Below, piece by piece: positions 43,819-53,147 of a stretch of DNA of 64,000 nt (its first letter is position 1; each line of letters starts with the position of its first letter). A model generated the notes under the pieces. It saw only the letters and a list, made by a program, of their open reading frames with translations, searched no databases and was not told the origin of the DNA. A program made the position numbers and the translations under genes. The DNA comes from Buchananella felis (GTDB lineage Bacteria; Actinomycetota; Actinomycetes; Actinomycetales; Actinomycetaceae): NCBI RefSeq assembly GCF_041380015.1, contig NZ_CP159978.1, one strand, 5' to 3'.

Positions 43819-46053
43819 CTAGTGCCCTTGCGCAACCTTGGGAACAACCACCGCCGCGGACCGGCCCGGGATGAGCACGTGCCCGCCCACCTGCTCGCCG
43901 GTGAGCAGCTCCACGCCGTTGAGCCCGCCGATCTGCGCGGTGGTGTCGGCGTGGTTGAGCAGGAACAGCGCCTCGCCGCGCCGCACTGCCTCCACGCCGG
44001 CGGGCAGCCCGGCCAGCGGGTTGGGGATCCGCGCGTAGGCGGCCGCCACGGCCACCACCACGGCCCGCGCCGCCCCGTCCAGCTCGGTGCCCACGTACCA
44101 GATGGCCCCCTTGCCCACCTCGCGGCGGGTGATGGCCGGCAGTCCGTTCAGCTCGCCGCCCCGGAAGGTGGCCAGCACCTGCGTGTCCTCGTCCACGGCC
44201 AGCAGCTCCGCCCAGTTGCGCGCCTGCAGCACGCTGCCGTCCCCGCCCAGCAGCCGGGAGGCGGCGCGCCGCAGCGGCCCCTCGGCCACGTCCAGCGCCA
44301 TAGCCCGGTTGGCCGCCGGGGCGCTCACCCGCGCCGTGATCGTCTCCGTGGGCAGCACCGGCTCGTCCAGCCAGGCGCACACCTCGCCGGTGGCCGGGTA
44401 GTAGTCCAGCACGCGCACGCCGGCCTCCGGCAGCTGCGAGAGGTAGCCGCCCTGCTGCGCCACGCCCGCGCCGTCCAGCATGCCGGTGGTGGCACCCACG
44501 ATCACCTGCGCGCCGCCTCGCGCCCAGTCCGCGATCCGCTGCGCCGTGGCCGTCGAGAGCATGAACTGGGCCGGCACCACGATCAGAGGCGGCGCCGCCA
44601 CCTCTGCGGCGCTGTTAGGGGACGACGTTCCGCCCGCCTCCCCCTCACTGCGGCCGGTCTCAGCGGCGGCCGGTGCGCACACCGGGTGCGCGGTGGGGGC
44701 GGCGGGGAAGACGTCGTCCACCCCGGCAGGCTTGTCTGCGGGCGGCAGGAAGTCCACCACCATGCCGGCGTTGAAGAGCGTGGAGTACCAGCCGCGCACC
44801 GCCTGGAACGTAGCGGGCTCCACCGGGCCGATCGCGCTCTGCCGCGCCCAGTAGGAGTCCCAGTCGAACAGCATGCCGGCGTGCGACCGAACCCGGCTGC
44901 CCACCACCGACTCCAGACGCTTGAGGCTCTGGCCCAGGTCCACCACCTCGCGCCAGGTGGGGCTCTGCGTGCCGGAGTGCGGCAACATCGCCGAGTGGAA
45001 GGTCTCCGCGCCCTGGACCGACTGGCGCCACTGAAAGAACAGGATCGCGTCCGCGCCGCGCGCCACCTGCTGCAGGCTCCACAGCTTCAACTGGCCCGGC
45101 TGCTTGCGGGAGTTACGCGCCCGCCACTGCACCAGCCCGGCCGTCTGCTCCATCAGCCAGAACGGCCTGCCGCCGCCCAGGGAGCGCATCAAGTCCGCGT
45201 TCAGTGCGAAGTCGGCCGCCGCGCGCGGGTCTGCCGGGTCCGGATAGCAGTCGTTAGAGATCACGTCCATGCCGCGCGCCCACTGCCAGTAGTCGCACGT
45301 GTCGAACATGCCCAGGAAGTTCGTGGTCACCGGGATGTGCGGGGTGACCTCCCGCAGCACGGCAGCCTCCGCCGCGAAGCAGGAGTAGAGCGCGTGGTCG
45401 CTAAAGCGGCGCCAGTCCAGGTTCTGGGCCGGGTTGGCGTACGTGGGCAGCGGCGCCGGCGGCTCCACCTCGGCGAAGTCGTAGTAGGTCTGCGACCAAA
45501 ACGCCGTCCCCCACGCCTGGTTCAGCGCCTCGATGCTGCCGTAACGCCCCCACAGCCAGGCCCGAAACGCCTCGCGGGACTCCTCGCTGAAGCACTCCTT
45601 GATGTGGCAGCCGTACTCGTTGGACACGTGCCACATCACCACCGCCGGGTGGGAGCCGAAGCGGGTGGCCATCTGCCGGGTCAGGGCCGTGGCCTTGGCC
45701 CGAAAGAGCGAGCTGGAGGGGCTGTACTGCTGGCGCGAGCCCGCCTTCAGGCGCACCCCGGCCGCCGTCACCGGCAGCGTCTCCGGGTAGAGGCGGGCCA
45801 TCCACGGCGGCGGGGAGGCCGTGCCCGTGGCCAGGTCCACCTTGATGCCCGCCGCGTGGAGCTGGTCCAGCAGCTCCCCCAGCCAGTCCAGCTGGTAGTC
45901 GCCCTCCCGTGGCTCCAGCTTCGCCCAGCTGAAGATGCCCAGGCTGACCAGGTTCACCCCGGCCTGGACCATCAGCTCGATGTCCTGGCGAACTGTGGCT
46001 TCGTCCCACTGCTCGGGGTTGTAGTCACCGCCGTAGTAGATGGGCTGGGTCAT
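43819..46053 (-). CDS. Beta-galactosidase, glycoside hydrolase family 42
   Basis: A 744-aa enzyme, probably cytoplasmic since no signal peptide is visible. The catalytic TIM barrel (about 1-380) begins YYGGDYNPEQWDEATVRQD. It contains the acid/base Glu146 (WHVSNEYGCH) and the nucleophile Glu302 (PFWLMEQTAGLVQW). The trimerisation and beta-sandwich domains follow, interrupted by a Gly/Ser-rich insert (about 470-520: AAAETGRSEGEAGGTSS) not usual in the family. It cleaves terminal beta-galactosides, such as lactose fragments or galacto-oligosaccharides. ATG at 46053 has AGAGAGGA upstream; the frame is open further, but the barrel starts here. It lies 115 bp downstream of fba and is separated from it by a terminator. 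Confidence 0.93.
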   Translation of the reverse strand: MTQPIYYGGDYNPEQWDEATVRQDIELMVQAGVNLVSLGIFSWAKLEPREGDYQLDWLGELLDQLHAAGIKVDLATGTASPPPWMARLYPETLPVTAAGVRLKAGSRQQYSPSSSLFRAKATALTRQMATRFGSHPAVVMWHVSNEYGCHIKECFSEESREAFRAWLWGRYGSIEALNQAWGTAFWSQTYYDFAEVEPPAPLPTYANPAQNLDWRRFSDHALYSCFAAEAAVLREVTPHIPVTTNFLGMFDTCDYWQWARGMDVISNDCYPDPADPRAAADFALNADLMRSLGGGRPFWLMEQTAGLVQWRARNSRKQPGQLKLWSLQQVARGADAILFFQWRQSVQGAETFHSAMLPHSGTQSPTWREVVDLGQSLKRLESVVGSRVRSHAGMLFDWDSYWARQSAIGPVEPATFQAVRGWYSTLFNAGMVVDFLPPADKPAGVDDVFPAAPTAHPVCAPAAAETGRSEGEAGGTSSPNSAAEVAAPPLIVVPAQFMLSTATAQRIADWARGGAQVIVGATTGMLDGAGVAQQGGYLSQLPEAGVRVLDYYPATGEVCAWLDEPVLPTETITARVSAPAANRAMALDVAEGPLRRAASRLLGGDGSVLQARNWAELLAVDEDTQVLATFRGGELNGLPAITRREVGKGAIWYVGTELDGAARAVVVAVAAAYARIPNPLAGLPAGVEAVRRGEALFLLNHADTTAQIGGLNGVELLTGEQVGGHVLIPGRSAAVVVPKVAQGH

Positions 46054-46118
46054 GGCGCGGTTCCTCTCTGCGGCCTGGAACAAAACTGGGGAGAACGGGC
46101 GGGGTGAGGTCCCACAAA

Positions 46119-46156
46119 GCTGGGCGGGACCCCTCTGCCGAGGGGTCCCGCCCAGC
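46119..46156 (-). terminator. Terminator of the class II aldolase gene
   Basis: A perfect 17-bp stem (46119-46135 with 46140-46156) with loop TGCC lies 12 bp past the fba stop. On the minus strand it is followed by TTTGTGGG. Confidence 0.88.
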
Positions 46157-46168
46157 CTAGCGGTGGGT

Positions 46169-47191
46169 TCAGCCGAGCTTCTTGCCGACGGAGCCCAGGC
46201 GCTCGCAGGCCTCAACCACGCGGGCGGCCATGCCGGTCTCGGCGGCCTTGCCCCAAGCGCGCGGGTCGTAGGTCTTCTTGTTGCCGACCTCGCCGTCGAT
46301 CTTGAGAACGCCGTCGTAGTTCTTCAGCATCCAGTCAACGACCGGACGGGTGAAGGCGTACTGGGTGTCCGTGTCAACGTTCATCTTGATGACACCGTTG
46401 GCCACGGCGGTGGCGATCTCCTCCTCGGTGGAGCCGGAGCCGCCGTGCATGACCAGGTCGAACGGACGGTCCTTGCCGACCTTGGCACCGACCTCGGCCT
46501 GGATCTCGCCCAGGAGCTCCGGGCGCAGCTTGACGGCACCCGGCTTGTAAACGCCGTGCACGTTGCCGAAGGTCAGGGCGGTCAGGTAGCGACCGTTCTC
46601 GCCCAGGCCCAGGGCCTCGACGGTGGCCAGGGCGTCCTCAGCGGTGGTGTACAGCTTCTCGTTGATGGCGGCCTCGTGGCCGTCCTCCTCGCCGCCCACG
46701 ACGCCGATCTCGACCTCGAGGATGGTGTTGGCCTTGCGGGCCAGCTCCAGCATCTCCTTGGCGATCTCGAGGTTCTCCTCCAGCGGCACGGAGGAGCCGT
46801 CCCACATGTGGGACTGGAACGGGGCCAGCTTGCCCTCGGCGACCATCTGGGCCTCGATCGCCAGCAGCGGCTTGATCCAGGAGTCCAGGTTCTGCTTGGC
46901 GCAGTGGTCGGTGTGCAGGGCAACGGTGATGCCGTAAGAGTCGGCAATCTCGCGAGCGTAGGCGGCCATGGCCAGGGAGCCACGGACGCGGTCCTTGATG
47001 GTGGAGCCGGACCAGTACTCGGCGCCACCAACGGAGACCTGCAGGATGCCGTCGGACTCCGCCTCAGCGAAACCACGGATAGCGGCGGTCAGCGTCTGGG
47101 AAGAGGTGACGTTGATAGCCGGGAAGGCGAAGCGCTCGTTCTTCGCCTTGTCGAGCATTGCGTTGTAGACCTCAGGGGTTGCGATGGGCAC
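46169..47191 (-). CDS. fbaA: Fructose-bisphosphate aldolase, class II
   Basis: A 340-aa zinc-dependent glycolytic enzyme that splits fructose-1,6-bisphosphate into DHAP and glyceraldehyde-3-phosphate. Visible motifs are FPAINVTSSQTL, the zinc ligand in VALHTDHCAKQNLD, VEIGVVGGEEDGHEA, GNVHGVYKPGAVKLRPE (zinc His) and the phosphate loop VMHGGSGSTEEEIA followed by KMNVDTDTQYAF. The start is GTG at 47191, with AGGAGG 5 bp upstream, a strong ribosome-binding site. Length and motifs match the actinobacterial type. It forms a single-gene unit with its own terminator. Confidence 0.96.
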   Translation of the reverse strand: MPIATPEVYNAMLDKAKNERFAFPAINVTSSQTLTAAIRGFAEAESDGILQVSVGGAEYWSGSTIKDRVRGSLAMAAYAREIADSYGITVALHTDHCAKQNLDSWIKPLLAIEAQMVAEGKLAPFQSHMWDGSSVPLEENLEIAKEMLELARKANTILEVEIGVVGGEEDGHEAAINEKLYTTAEDALATVEALGLGENGRYLTALTFGNVHGVYKPGAVKLRPELLGEIQAEVGAKVGKDRPFDLVMHGGSGSTEEEIATAVANGVIKMNVDTDTQYAFTRPVVDWMLKNYDGVLKIDGEVGNKKTYDPRAWGKAAETGMAARVVEACERLGSVGKKLG

Positions 47192-47370
47192 GTGGGCCTC
47201 CTGTGTAAGTGGCTGAGCTAACGGGTTAATTCTGCCACTTCCCCACCACCGTCGGCATGGGACTTAGATACGCCATTCGCAAACAGTGCGCTTCGGGCCG
47301 GAAAACCGGGGCTCGTCTTGCCGAAAAACGGGGCGAAACCGCCCCGATTCACTTGCCTGCCTCCGGGGGG

Positions 47371-48129
47371 CTAGCCTATGCGGGCGTGCTGCCTGATCCA
47401 GGCGTGCATCGCCACCGCCGCGGCCGCCCCCACGTTGATGGAACGGGTGGAGCCGAACTGGCTGATGTGCAAAACGCGCTCGCACTGGGCCAGCAGCTGC
47501 GCGGAGATCCCGCGCGACTCCTGCCCGAACACCAACACGCAGCGCTCCGGCAGCTGCGCCAACTCCAGCGGCTCGCTGCCCTCGCAAATGTCCATCGCGA
47601 TCAGCGGCAACCCCTGCGAAGCCGCCCACCGCGCGAACTCCAGCGCGTCCGGGTGGTGGTCCACGTGCTGGTAGCGGTCGGTGACCATCGCGCCGCGCCT
47701 GTTCCAGCGACGCCTGCCCACCACGTGCACCCGCCCGGCCAGGAAAGCGTTGGCGGTGCGCACGATCGAGCCGATGTTCGCGTCGTGCTCCAGGTTCTCG
47801 ATTGCCACGTGGAAGCCGTGGCGGCGCGTGTCCAGGTCCGCCACGATCGCCTCGCGACTCCAGTAGCGGTAGTGGTCCAGCACGTTGCGCCGATCCCCGT
47901 TCGCCAACAGCTCCGGGTCGTAGTGCTCGCCCTGCGGCCAACACTCCGGCCCGCCGGGCCAAGGCCCCACCCCCACCTCGGGGGCCAGCAGCGGCTCGGC
48001 GTAGACCTCATCCGACCGGGCGGACCAGTCGGCGCTCACACCGACGCTGTCCACCGAAGGCGGCGCGGCAACGTCGGCCACCCCGGCGCCAGCGGAATCC
48101 GGCTGCGGGGCGGCAGGCAGGTCAGGCAT
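47371..48129 (-). CDS. TrmH/SpoU-family RNA 2'-O-methyltransferase
   Basis: A 252-aa SPOUT methyltransferase. Motif 1 is ENLEHDANIGSIVRTANAF, motif 2 VLVFGQESRGIS and motif 3 ISQFGSTRSINVGAAAAVAM. These form the trefoil knot that binds S-adenosylmethionine; the target is a ribose in tRNA or rRNA. About 75 extra residues at the N-terminus are low complexity and include AGVADVAAP, encoded by an inverted copy of the dispersed GGCCGACGTT element (48067-48082). The ATG at 48129 directly abuts the pyrE stop (TAGATG), so the two are coupled. The specific modified nucleotide is not deducible. Confidence 0.9.
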   Translation of the reverse strand: MPDLPAAPQPDSAGAGVADVAAPPSVDSVGVSADWSARSDEVYAEPLLAPEVGVGPWPGGPECWPQGEHYDPELLANGDRRNVLDHYRYWSREAIVADLDTRRHGFHVAIENLEHDANIGSIVRTANAFLAGRVHVVGRRRWNRRGAMVTDRYQHVDHHPDALEFARWAASQGLPLIAMDICEGSEPLELAQLPERCVLVFGQESRGISAQLLAQCERVLHISQFGSTRSINVGAAAAVAMHAWIRQHARIG

Positions 48130-48705
48130 CTAGGCCAGGTCCAGGTCCGCCAGCGAGAGCGCGGCGTAGTAGGGCACACCGGCCTGCGCGGTGATGCGCT
48201 CGGCGGCACCAGTAGCGCGGTCCACCACCACGGCCACCGCCACGACCTCGGCGCCCGCCTCACGCAGCGCCGCCACCGCCTCCAGCGGGGAGCCACCCGT
48301 GGTGGAGGTGTCCTCCAGCACCACCACGCGCTTACCGGCCACCTCCGGGCCCTCGATGCGGCGCTTCATGCCGTGGTCCTTGGCCGCCTTGCGCACCACG
48401 AACGCGTCCAACGCCAAGCCGCGCGAGGCCGCTGCGTGCAGCATCGCGGCCGCCACCGGGTCCGCCCCCATGGTCAGGCCGCCCACGGCGTCGTAGTCAT
48501 CCGTGGTCAGGCCGGCCTCCTCCAGCAGGTCGATCATGACGTGACCGATCAGGACAGCCGCCTCGTGGTGGAGGGTGGCGCGGCGCATGTCCACGTAGTA
48601 GTCGGACTCGCGGCCGGAAGCCAGGATCACCTTGCCGTGAACCACGGCCAGTTCCTTGACTAGTTCTGCAAGACGGGTGCGCTGGGTGTCATTCGGGGTG
48701 CTCAC
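48130..48705 (-). CDS. pyrE: Orotate phosphoribosyltransferase
   Basis: A 191-aa pyrimidine-biosynthesis enzyme that joins orotate with PRPP to form OMP. Family features are ILASGRESDYYVDMRRATLH, VGGLTMGADPVAAA, the FVVRKAAKDHGMKRRIEG loop with catalytic lysines and the PRPP-binding VVVLEDTSTTGGSPLEAV. GTG at 48705 is chosen as start (MSTPNDTQRTRLAEL). TTG at 48711 would add two residues, and neither has a clear ribosome-binding site. It is the first gene of the pyrE-trmH pair. The rest of the pyr pathway is not in the window. Confidence 0.94.
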   Translation of the reverse strand: MSTPNDTQRTRLAELVKELAVVHGKVILASGRESDYYVDMRRATLHHEAAVLIGHVMIDLLEEAGLTTDDYDAVGGLTMGADPVAAAMLHAAASRGLALDAFVVRKAAKDHGMKRRIEGPEVAGKRVVVLEDTSTTGGSPLEAVAALREAGAEVVAVAVVVDRATGAAERITAQAGVPYYAALSLADLDLA

Positions 48706-48760
48706 GGGCAAAAGCCTAGCGGCCTAACGCCTGGGGCGGGAACATCCCACCCGAGCCGCC

Positions 48761-48787
48761 GGCGTGAAACACCGCTTGTTTCACGCC
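48761..48787 (-). terminator. Hairpin at the 3' end of the SDR gene
   Basis: A 10-bp stem (48761-48770 with 48778-48787) overlaps the SDR stop codon (48781-48783). It lacks a clear T-run but is the only transcription-stop candidate there. Confidence 0.6.
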
Positions 48788-49542
48788 TCCGGGCGGGGGC
48801 GGCGGGCCCGGCGCACCACCGCGCGCGGCAGCAGCCGCATCGCCACCTCCACCGCCTGGTAGCGGATGGACGGCGTCACCAGCACCCGGCCACGCCCTAC
48901 CGCCTGCAGCGACTCGCGCACCACCCGGGCGGCCGGCAGCCAGGCGAACTCGGGCACGCCACCCAACCCCATGTCAGCCACCTCGTGGAACTCCGTGTGC
49001 ACCAGTCCCGGCATCACCGCTGTGGCCGTCACCCCGGTGCCGGCCAACTCCTGCGCCAGCGCCTCGGTGAACGTGCGCACCCACGCCTTGTGCGCCGCGT
49101 AGGTGCCCATCGCGGAGGAGGCCGTCATGGAAGAGACGTTCAGGATCGCCCCGCGCCCACGCTCCACCATCCCGGCCGCCGCCGCGTGCGACAGCTCCAA
49201 CACCGCCCGCACCATCACGTCCAGGCCAGCCTGCTCCCGGCGCAGGTTGCCGCCCACAAACGCCTGCCCCAGCCCGAAGCCCGCGTTGTTCACCAGCAGC
49301 CCCACCGGGTGCTCGGCGGCGCGCAGCCTGGCCGCCACCGCCGCGCGACCCTTGACCATCGCCAGGTCCGCCGCCAGCACCTCCACCCCCACGCCGTGCC
49401 GGGAGCGCAGCTCCCGCGCCAGCTCTTCCAGGCGGTCCTGGCGCCGCGCCACCAGCACCAGCGCGTGCCCGCGCGCCGCCAGTTGGCGCGCGTACTCCGC
49501 GCCCAGTCCCGCGGAGGCCCCCGTGATCAGTGCAGTACCCAT
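48781..49542 (-). CDS. Short-chain dehydrogenase/reductase
   Basis: A 253-aa classical SDR. The Rossmann motif TGASAGLGAEYARQLAARGH is at about residues 7-26, NNAGFG follows, and the active-site YxxxK is Tyr148-Lys152 (MGTYAAHKAW), preceded by NVSSMTASS. PGLVHTEF is the family's cofactor/substrate loop. The C-terminal end is basic (RAVVRRARRPRPEA). NAD(P)-dependent oxidoreduction is expected; substrate unknown. ATG at 49542 begins MGTALITGASAGLG and has only a weak GGGGG upstream; the frame stays open to 49605 without better support. It is the end gene next to pyrE, transcribed separately. Confidence 0.88.
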   Translation of the reverse strand: MGTALITGASAGLGAEYARQLAARGHALVLVARRQDRLEELARELRSRHGVGVEVLAADLAMVKGRAAVAARLRAAEHPVGLLVNNAGFGLGQAFVGGNLRREQAGLDVMVRAVLELSHAAAAGMVERGRGAILNVSSMTASSAMGTYAAHKAWVRTFTEALAQELAGTGVTATAVMPGLVHTEFHEVADMGLGGVPEFAWLPAARVVRESLQAVGRGRVLVTPSIRYQAVEVAMRLLPRAVVRRARRPRPEA

Positions 49543-49649
49543 GCCCCCAGGGTAGCCAGCCCGGCCGGCGCCCGTGCTTGTGCCAGCGCCCGTGCCCGTA
49601 CGCATACCACGCCGGCGCTTGTGCCCGCCGGCGCGGGCAAAGCAAAAGC

Positions 49650-49686
49650 GGGCCGGGGCGCAAGGAAACCCCTTGCGCCCCGGCCC
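49650..49686 (-). terminator. Terminator of the sugar ABC importer operon
   Basis: A 16-bp stem (49650-49665 with 49671-49686), loop AAACC, lies 20 bp after the stop of the last permease gene. On the minus strand it is followed by GCTTTTGCTTTGC. Confidence 0.9.
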
Positions 49687-49706
49687 ACCCCGGTTTGCGG
49701 ACCCGA

Positions 49707-50654
49707 TCAGCCCTTCACGGCACCGGCGGAGAGGCCGGACTGCCAGAAGCGCTGCAGACCCAGGAACATGATGATCAGCGGGACCACGCCCATGAGGGAG
49801 CCGAGCAGGGTCGCGCCACTGTCTGCGTTGTGCTTGGCGGCGGAGTACATGCCGTACAGACCCACCGTGACCGGCTTGAGCTCGGCCTGGTCCAGCATCA
49901 TCAGCGGCAGCAGGAAGTTGTTCCAGGAGGTCACGAAGATGAACAGGAAGATCGTCACCATGGCCGGGGCCAGCAGACGCATGACGATGGTGAAGAAGAT
50001 GCGGATCTCACCGGCGCCGTCGATGCGAGCGGCCTCGAGCAGCTCGTCGGGCACCGTGTCCGCGTAGATGCGACCCAGGAACACACCGAAGGGGCTCACC
50101 GCGCCGGGCAGGATCACGGCCAGTGGCGTGTTCAGCATGCCCAGCTTGAAGAAGACCACGTAGAGCGGCACGGTCAGCAGCGCCACCGGCATCAGCAGGC
50201 CGGCCAGGATGGCCACCTGCGCGCCGCCACGGCCCGGGAAGGCGAACTTGGAGATCGCGTAACCGGCGGAGACGGAGATGAGCACGCCGATCAGGCCGGC
50301 CGCGCCGGAGTAGAACACGGAGTTCAGGATCCAGCGCCAGAACATGCCGCGTTCCTCGCCGTAGGCCATGAGGAAGTCGAAGTTCTTCACCAGCTCGGTG
50401 GTGTCACCGGTGAACCAGAAGGGGTTGGTGATGGTGATCTCGAAGTCGCTCTTCGTGGCGGCCACGATGAGCCACCAGATGGGGAAGAGGAAGTAGAAGG
50501 CCACGATCGCCAGGGTCAGGCGGGTGGCGAACTTCGCCACGACGCTGGGCTCCAGGGAGCGCGGGGTGTTGGACTTCGAGGTGCGGAACTGGCGCCCGTC
50601 GGGCAGCACGCCGTTCTTCTTGTAGTTTGCCTTGGTCATTGCAACAGCAGTCAT
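49707..50654 (-). CDS. Sugar ABC transporter permease (MalG type)
   Basis: A 315-aa inner-membrane permease of the CUT1 class with six transmembrane helices, from LTLAIVAFYFLFPIWWLIVA to VVPLIIMFLGLQRFW. The EAA motif that docks the ATPase is ELLEAARIDGAGEIRIFFTIVMRLLAP, near residues 200-228. It is the last gene of the binding-protein/permease operon and overlaps the preceding permease by one base (TAATG). Both permeases are needed for one channel. Substrate cannot be fixed; a mono- or oligosaccharide is likely. Confidence 0.92.
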   Translation of the reverse strand: MTAVAMTKANYKKNGVLPDGRQFRTSKSNTPRSLEPSVVAKFATRLTLAIVAFYFLFPIWWLIVAATKSDFEITITNPFWFTGDTTELVKNFDFLMAYGEERGMFWRWILNSVFYSGAAGLIGVLISVSAGYAISKFAFPGRGGAQVAILAGLLMPVALLTVPLYVVFFKLGMLNTPLAVILPGAVSPFGVFLGRIYADTVPDELLEAARIDGAGEIRIFFTIVMRLLAPAMVTIFLFIFVTSWNNFLLPLMMLDQAELKPVTVGLYGMYSAAKHNADSGATLLGSLMGVVPLIIMFLGLQRFWQSGLSAGAVKG

Positions 50655-51640
50655 TAGTCCTTGTCCCCAATCCTGGACTGAACGAAGGCGTAAACCGCAG
50701 CCAGCAGGCCGGCGATGATCGCCATGACGATGGAGATCGCGGAACCTGGGCCAAGGCCGTTAGGCGTGTAGGCGGTGTTGGTCGCGGCGTTGTAGGCCAT
50801 CATCATCGGCGTGTAGTCCAGGTTGCCTAGGCCCTGGTTGGTGGCGGTAATGACCTGCGGCTCGTTGAAGAGCTGGATCGTACCGATGATGGAGAGCAAC
50901 ACGGCCAGCAGGGCGGCGGACTTCACCATCGGGATCTTGATCTTGCGCACGATCATCCAGCCGGTGGCGCCGTCGATGCGGGCGGCCTCGTACAGGTCGT
51001 GCGGGATGGACTGCAGCGCAGCCAGGAAGATCAGCATGTTGTAGCCCATGAAGGTCCAGGTGGTCATGTTGGCCATGGAGGCTAGAACGATGCTCTTGTC
51101 GAAGAAGTTGACCTCAAGCCCAAACTTGGCCAGCAGCTTGACGATCGGGGAGACTTCCGGGTGGTACAGGAAGGTCCACACCATCGCGGCGATAACGCCC
51201 GGGATGGCGAAGGGCAGGAAGTAGACCAGTCGGTAGAAGGACACGTACTTCGCGGCCAGGGAGTCCAGCAGTAGTGCCAGCGCCAGCGCGCCCAGGATCA
51301 TCATGGGGATTTGGAAAGCGCCGAACAGCATCACGCGCTTGATACCGGCCCAGAAGCGCTCGTCGGTGACCACGTGCTTGTAGTTGTCGAGGCCAACGAA
51401 GACGGAGACCTTCTCACCGCCACCGAACAGGCCGCCGCCGGCCGCCTTCTCCTGGAAGAAGGAGGCGTGCACGGAAATGACGATCGGCACAAGGAACGAA
51501 AGGGTGAACAGCAGCGCGAACGGGGAGAGGAAGCCCCAGCCGTAGCGGGCGGCTCGCCTGCGGCGTGCCCTGACGCTCGCCTCGTTTGATACCGGAGCTT
51601 CGCCGCGCTCCCTCAACTCGTCTATTCGTATCGTGGCCAC
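50654..51640 (-). CDS. Sugar ABC transporter permease (MalF type)
   Basis: A 328-aa CUT1 permease. A basic N-terminus (RARRRRAARYGWGF) is followed by six helices, for example FALLFTLSFLVPIVISVHASF and FGAFQIPMMILGALALALLL. The EAA motif is DLYEAARIDGATGWMIVRKIKIPMV. It lies 111 bp downstream of the binding-protein gene, across a hairpin, and overlaps the MalG-type permease by one base. The pair forms the membrane channel of the importer. No ATPase gene is adjacent; the stand-alone ATPase at 37746 could serve. Confidence 0.92.
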   Translation of the reverse strand: MATIRIDELRERGEAPVSNEASVRARRRRAARYGWGFLSPFALLFTLSFLVPIVISVHASFFQEKAAGGGLFGGGEKVSVFVGLDNYKHVVTDERFWAGIKRVMLFGAFQIPMMILGALALALLLDSLAAKYVSFYRLVYFLPFAIPGVIAAMVWTFLYHPEVSPIVKLLAKFGLEVNFFDKSIVLASMANMTTWTFMGYNMLIFLAALQSIPHDLYEAARIDGATGWMIVRKIKIPMVKSAALLAVLLSIIGTIQLFNEPQVITATNQGLGNLDYTPMMMAYNAATNTAYTPNGLGPGSAISIVMAIIAGLLAAVYAFVQSRIGDKD

Positions 51641-51690
51641 GAGATCTAATCCTTCTGGTCGATAAGCCCGAATATGGGTTTTAACCCGAA

Positions 51691-51728
51691 GTAGGGGGCT
51701 GACTGACCGAGGCCAGCCAGCCCCCTAC
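51691..51728 (-). terminator. Intercistronic hairpin between binding protein and permease genes
   Basis: An 11-bp stem (51691-51701 with 51718-51728) with a partly structured 16-nt loop lies 23 bp past the binding-protein stop. Such hairpins usually stabilise or partially terminate the message, so that the binding protein is made in excess over the permeases. Confidence 0.75.
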
Positions 51729-51751
51729 CGAGTTTGGGTTGCTGGGTTAGA

Positions 51752-53095
51752 TCACTCAGCGACCTTGAGGCCGGCGTCCTTCAGAGCCTGGACACCAACG
51801 GCCTGGGACTCGGTGATCATGTCAGCGAACTTCGCCTCACCGGTCTTGATCTTGCCGGCAACCTCGCCCAGCTTCGCGCCCACGGCCGGGAAGGACGGGG
51901 AGAACGGGAAGTCAGCGTTCTGGGTGGCAGCAATCTCAGACAGGGTCTTGTAGACGTCCTGGTCACCGAAGATCGGCTTGAGGTCGGCCGGGGTGGTCAG
52001 CTCACCCTTGGCGGCCGGCAGCAAGCCCTGGACCTGCATGGCCGGGATGTTGGTGTTCAGGAAGTCGGCGAAGGCAACGGCCTTCTCCACGTTGGAGCAG
52101 CCCTTGATGACGGCGACGGCGGAACCACCGTCCATACCGGTGGCGGGCTTGGCGGCGTCGAACACCGGGATCGGGGCAACGGCCCAGTCGGTCTGGCCCT
52201 CGAATGCCCAGGTGGCGGCCTCCCAGGAGGCGCCGACGTAACCAGCGATGGTGCCGTCGGTCAGCTTGCCGGCCCACTCCTCGCCCCAACGGTCGAAGGT
52301 GGCGACCAGCTTCTGGTCCACCAGCTCCTGCCACAGGGCGGCGGTCTTCTGGGTGGCCTCGTCGTTGATGGTGACCTTCCAGGCGTCGCCCTCGGTGGAG
52401 AACCACTTGGCGCCGGCGGAGGCGGCAACACCGGAGAAGAGCATCATCTGCTCGTCAGGCTGGAACACGCCGATGTACTTGCCCTTGTCGGCAGCGGTCT
52501 TGGCGGCAACCTTGAACTCGTCCCAGGTCTTGGGCACCTCGATGCCCAGCTCCTTGAAGGCGGCCTTGTTGTAGAAGTAGACCAGCACGCCGATGTCCTG
52601 CGGGATACCGACGGTCATGTCGCCGACCTTGGCGGAGCTCCAGCCAGCGGCGCCGTAGTTGCCCTCGAACTGGGCGGCGGCGGCGGAGACGTCCTCCAGG
52701 GAGCCCTGCACGTACAGGTCGCCGAGGCGCTCGTAACCGGCCTGGGCCAGGCAGGGGGCGTTGCCGGCCTTAACGGCCTGGCCGATCTTGGTGTAGGAGT
52801 CAGCGGCGGAACCCTCGAACTTGGTGGCCTTGACCTGGGCGTCGGGGTTGGCAGCGTTCCACTCGGCAACGACGGCGTCAACGCCAGCGGCGTCGGGCAG
52901 ACGGTGCCAGTACTCGATTGCGTCGCCAGCGGGCGCCTCAGCCGCAGACTCGGTGGCCTCGGCAGCCGGGGCCTCAGAAGCCTTAGCTTCCTTGTCCTTG
53001 GTGTCGCCGGAGCAGCCAGCGAGAACCAGGGAAGAAGCGGCCAGCAGGCACGCAGCGACGGCGGCCTTGCGGGCGCCAGCCTTACGGATGCTCAT
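51752..53095 (-). CDS. Sugar-binding lipoprotein of ABC importer
   Basis: A 447-aa extracellular solute-binding protein, family 1. The signal peptide ends in a lipobox (LVLAGCSG, lipidated Cys28), and an Ala/Glu-rich spacer (about 35-58) precedes the mature domain beginning IEYWHRLPDAAGVDAVVAEWN. GVFQPDEQMMLFSG and YVGASWEAATWAFEGQTDW fit the sugar-binding class. ATG at 53095 has GGAGAGG 7 bp upstream. It captures a sugar outside the membrane for the two permeases downstream. Two direct repeats at 53148-53191 may be operator sites. Ligand not identifiable; the nearby glycosidases suggest a galactoside or maltodextrin. Confidence 0.93.
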   Translation of the reverse strand: MSIRKAGARKAAVAACLLAASSLVLAGCSGDTKDKEAKASEAPAAEATESAAEAPAGDAIEYWHRLPDAAGVDAVVAEWNAANPDAQVKATKFEGSAADSYTKIGQAVKAGNAPCLAQAGYERLGDLYVQGSLEDVSAAAAQFEGNYGAAGWSSAKVGDMTVGIPQDIGVLVYFYNKAAFKELGIEVPKTWDEFKVAAKTAADKGKYIGVFQPDEQMMLFSGVAASAGAKWFSTEGDAWKVTINDEATQKTAALWQELVDQKLVATFDRWGEEWAGKLTDGTIAGYVGASWEAATWAFEGQTDWAVAPIPVFDAAKPATGMDGGSAVAVIKGCSNVEKAVAFADFLNTNIPAMQVQGLLPAAKGELTTPADLKPIFGDQDVYKTLSEIAATQNADFPFSPSFPAVGAKLGEVAGKIKTGEAKFADMITESQAVGVQALKDAGLKVAE

Positions 53096-53147
53096 ATTTT
53101 GCCTCTCCGTTGAGATGAAGCGAAGCAATCACCAACTGATCACTTCT

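Noticed and set aside
42542..44380. A 612-residue version of the unknown protein at 42542
   Set aside because: The extra 200 residues overlap the GH42 gene in a different frame; ATG at 43768 has a good ribosome-binding site.
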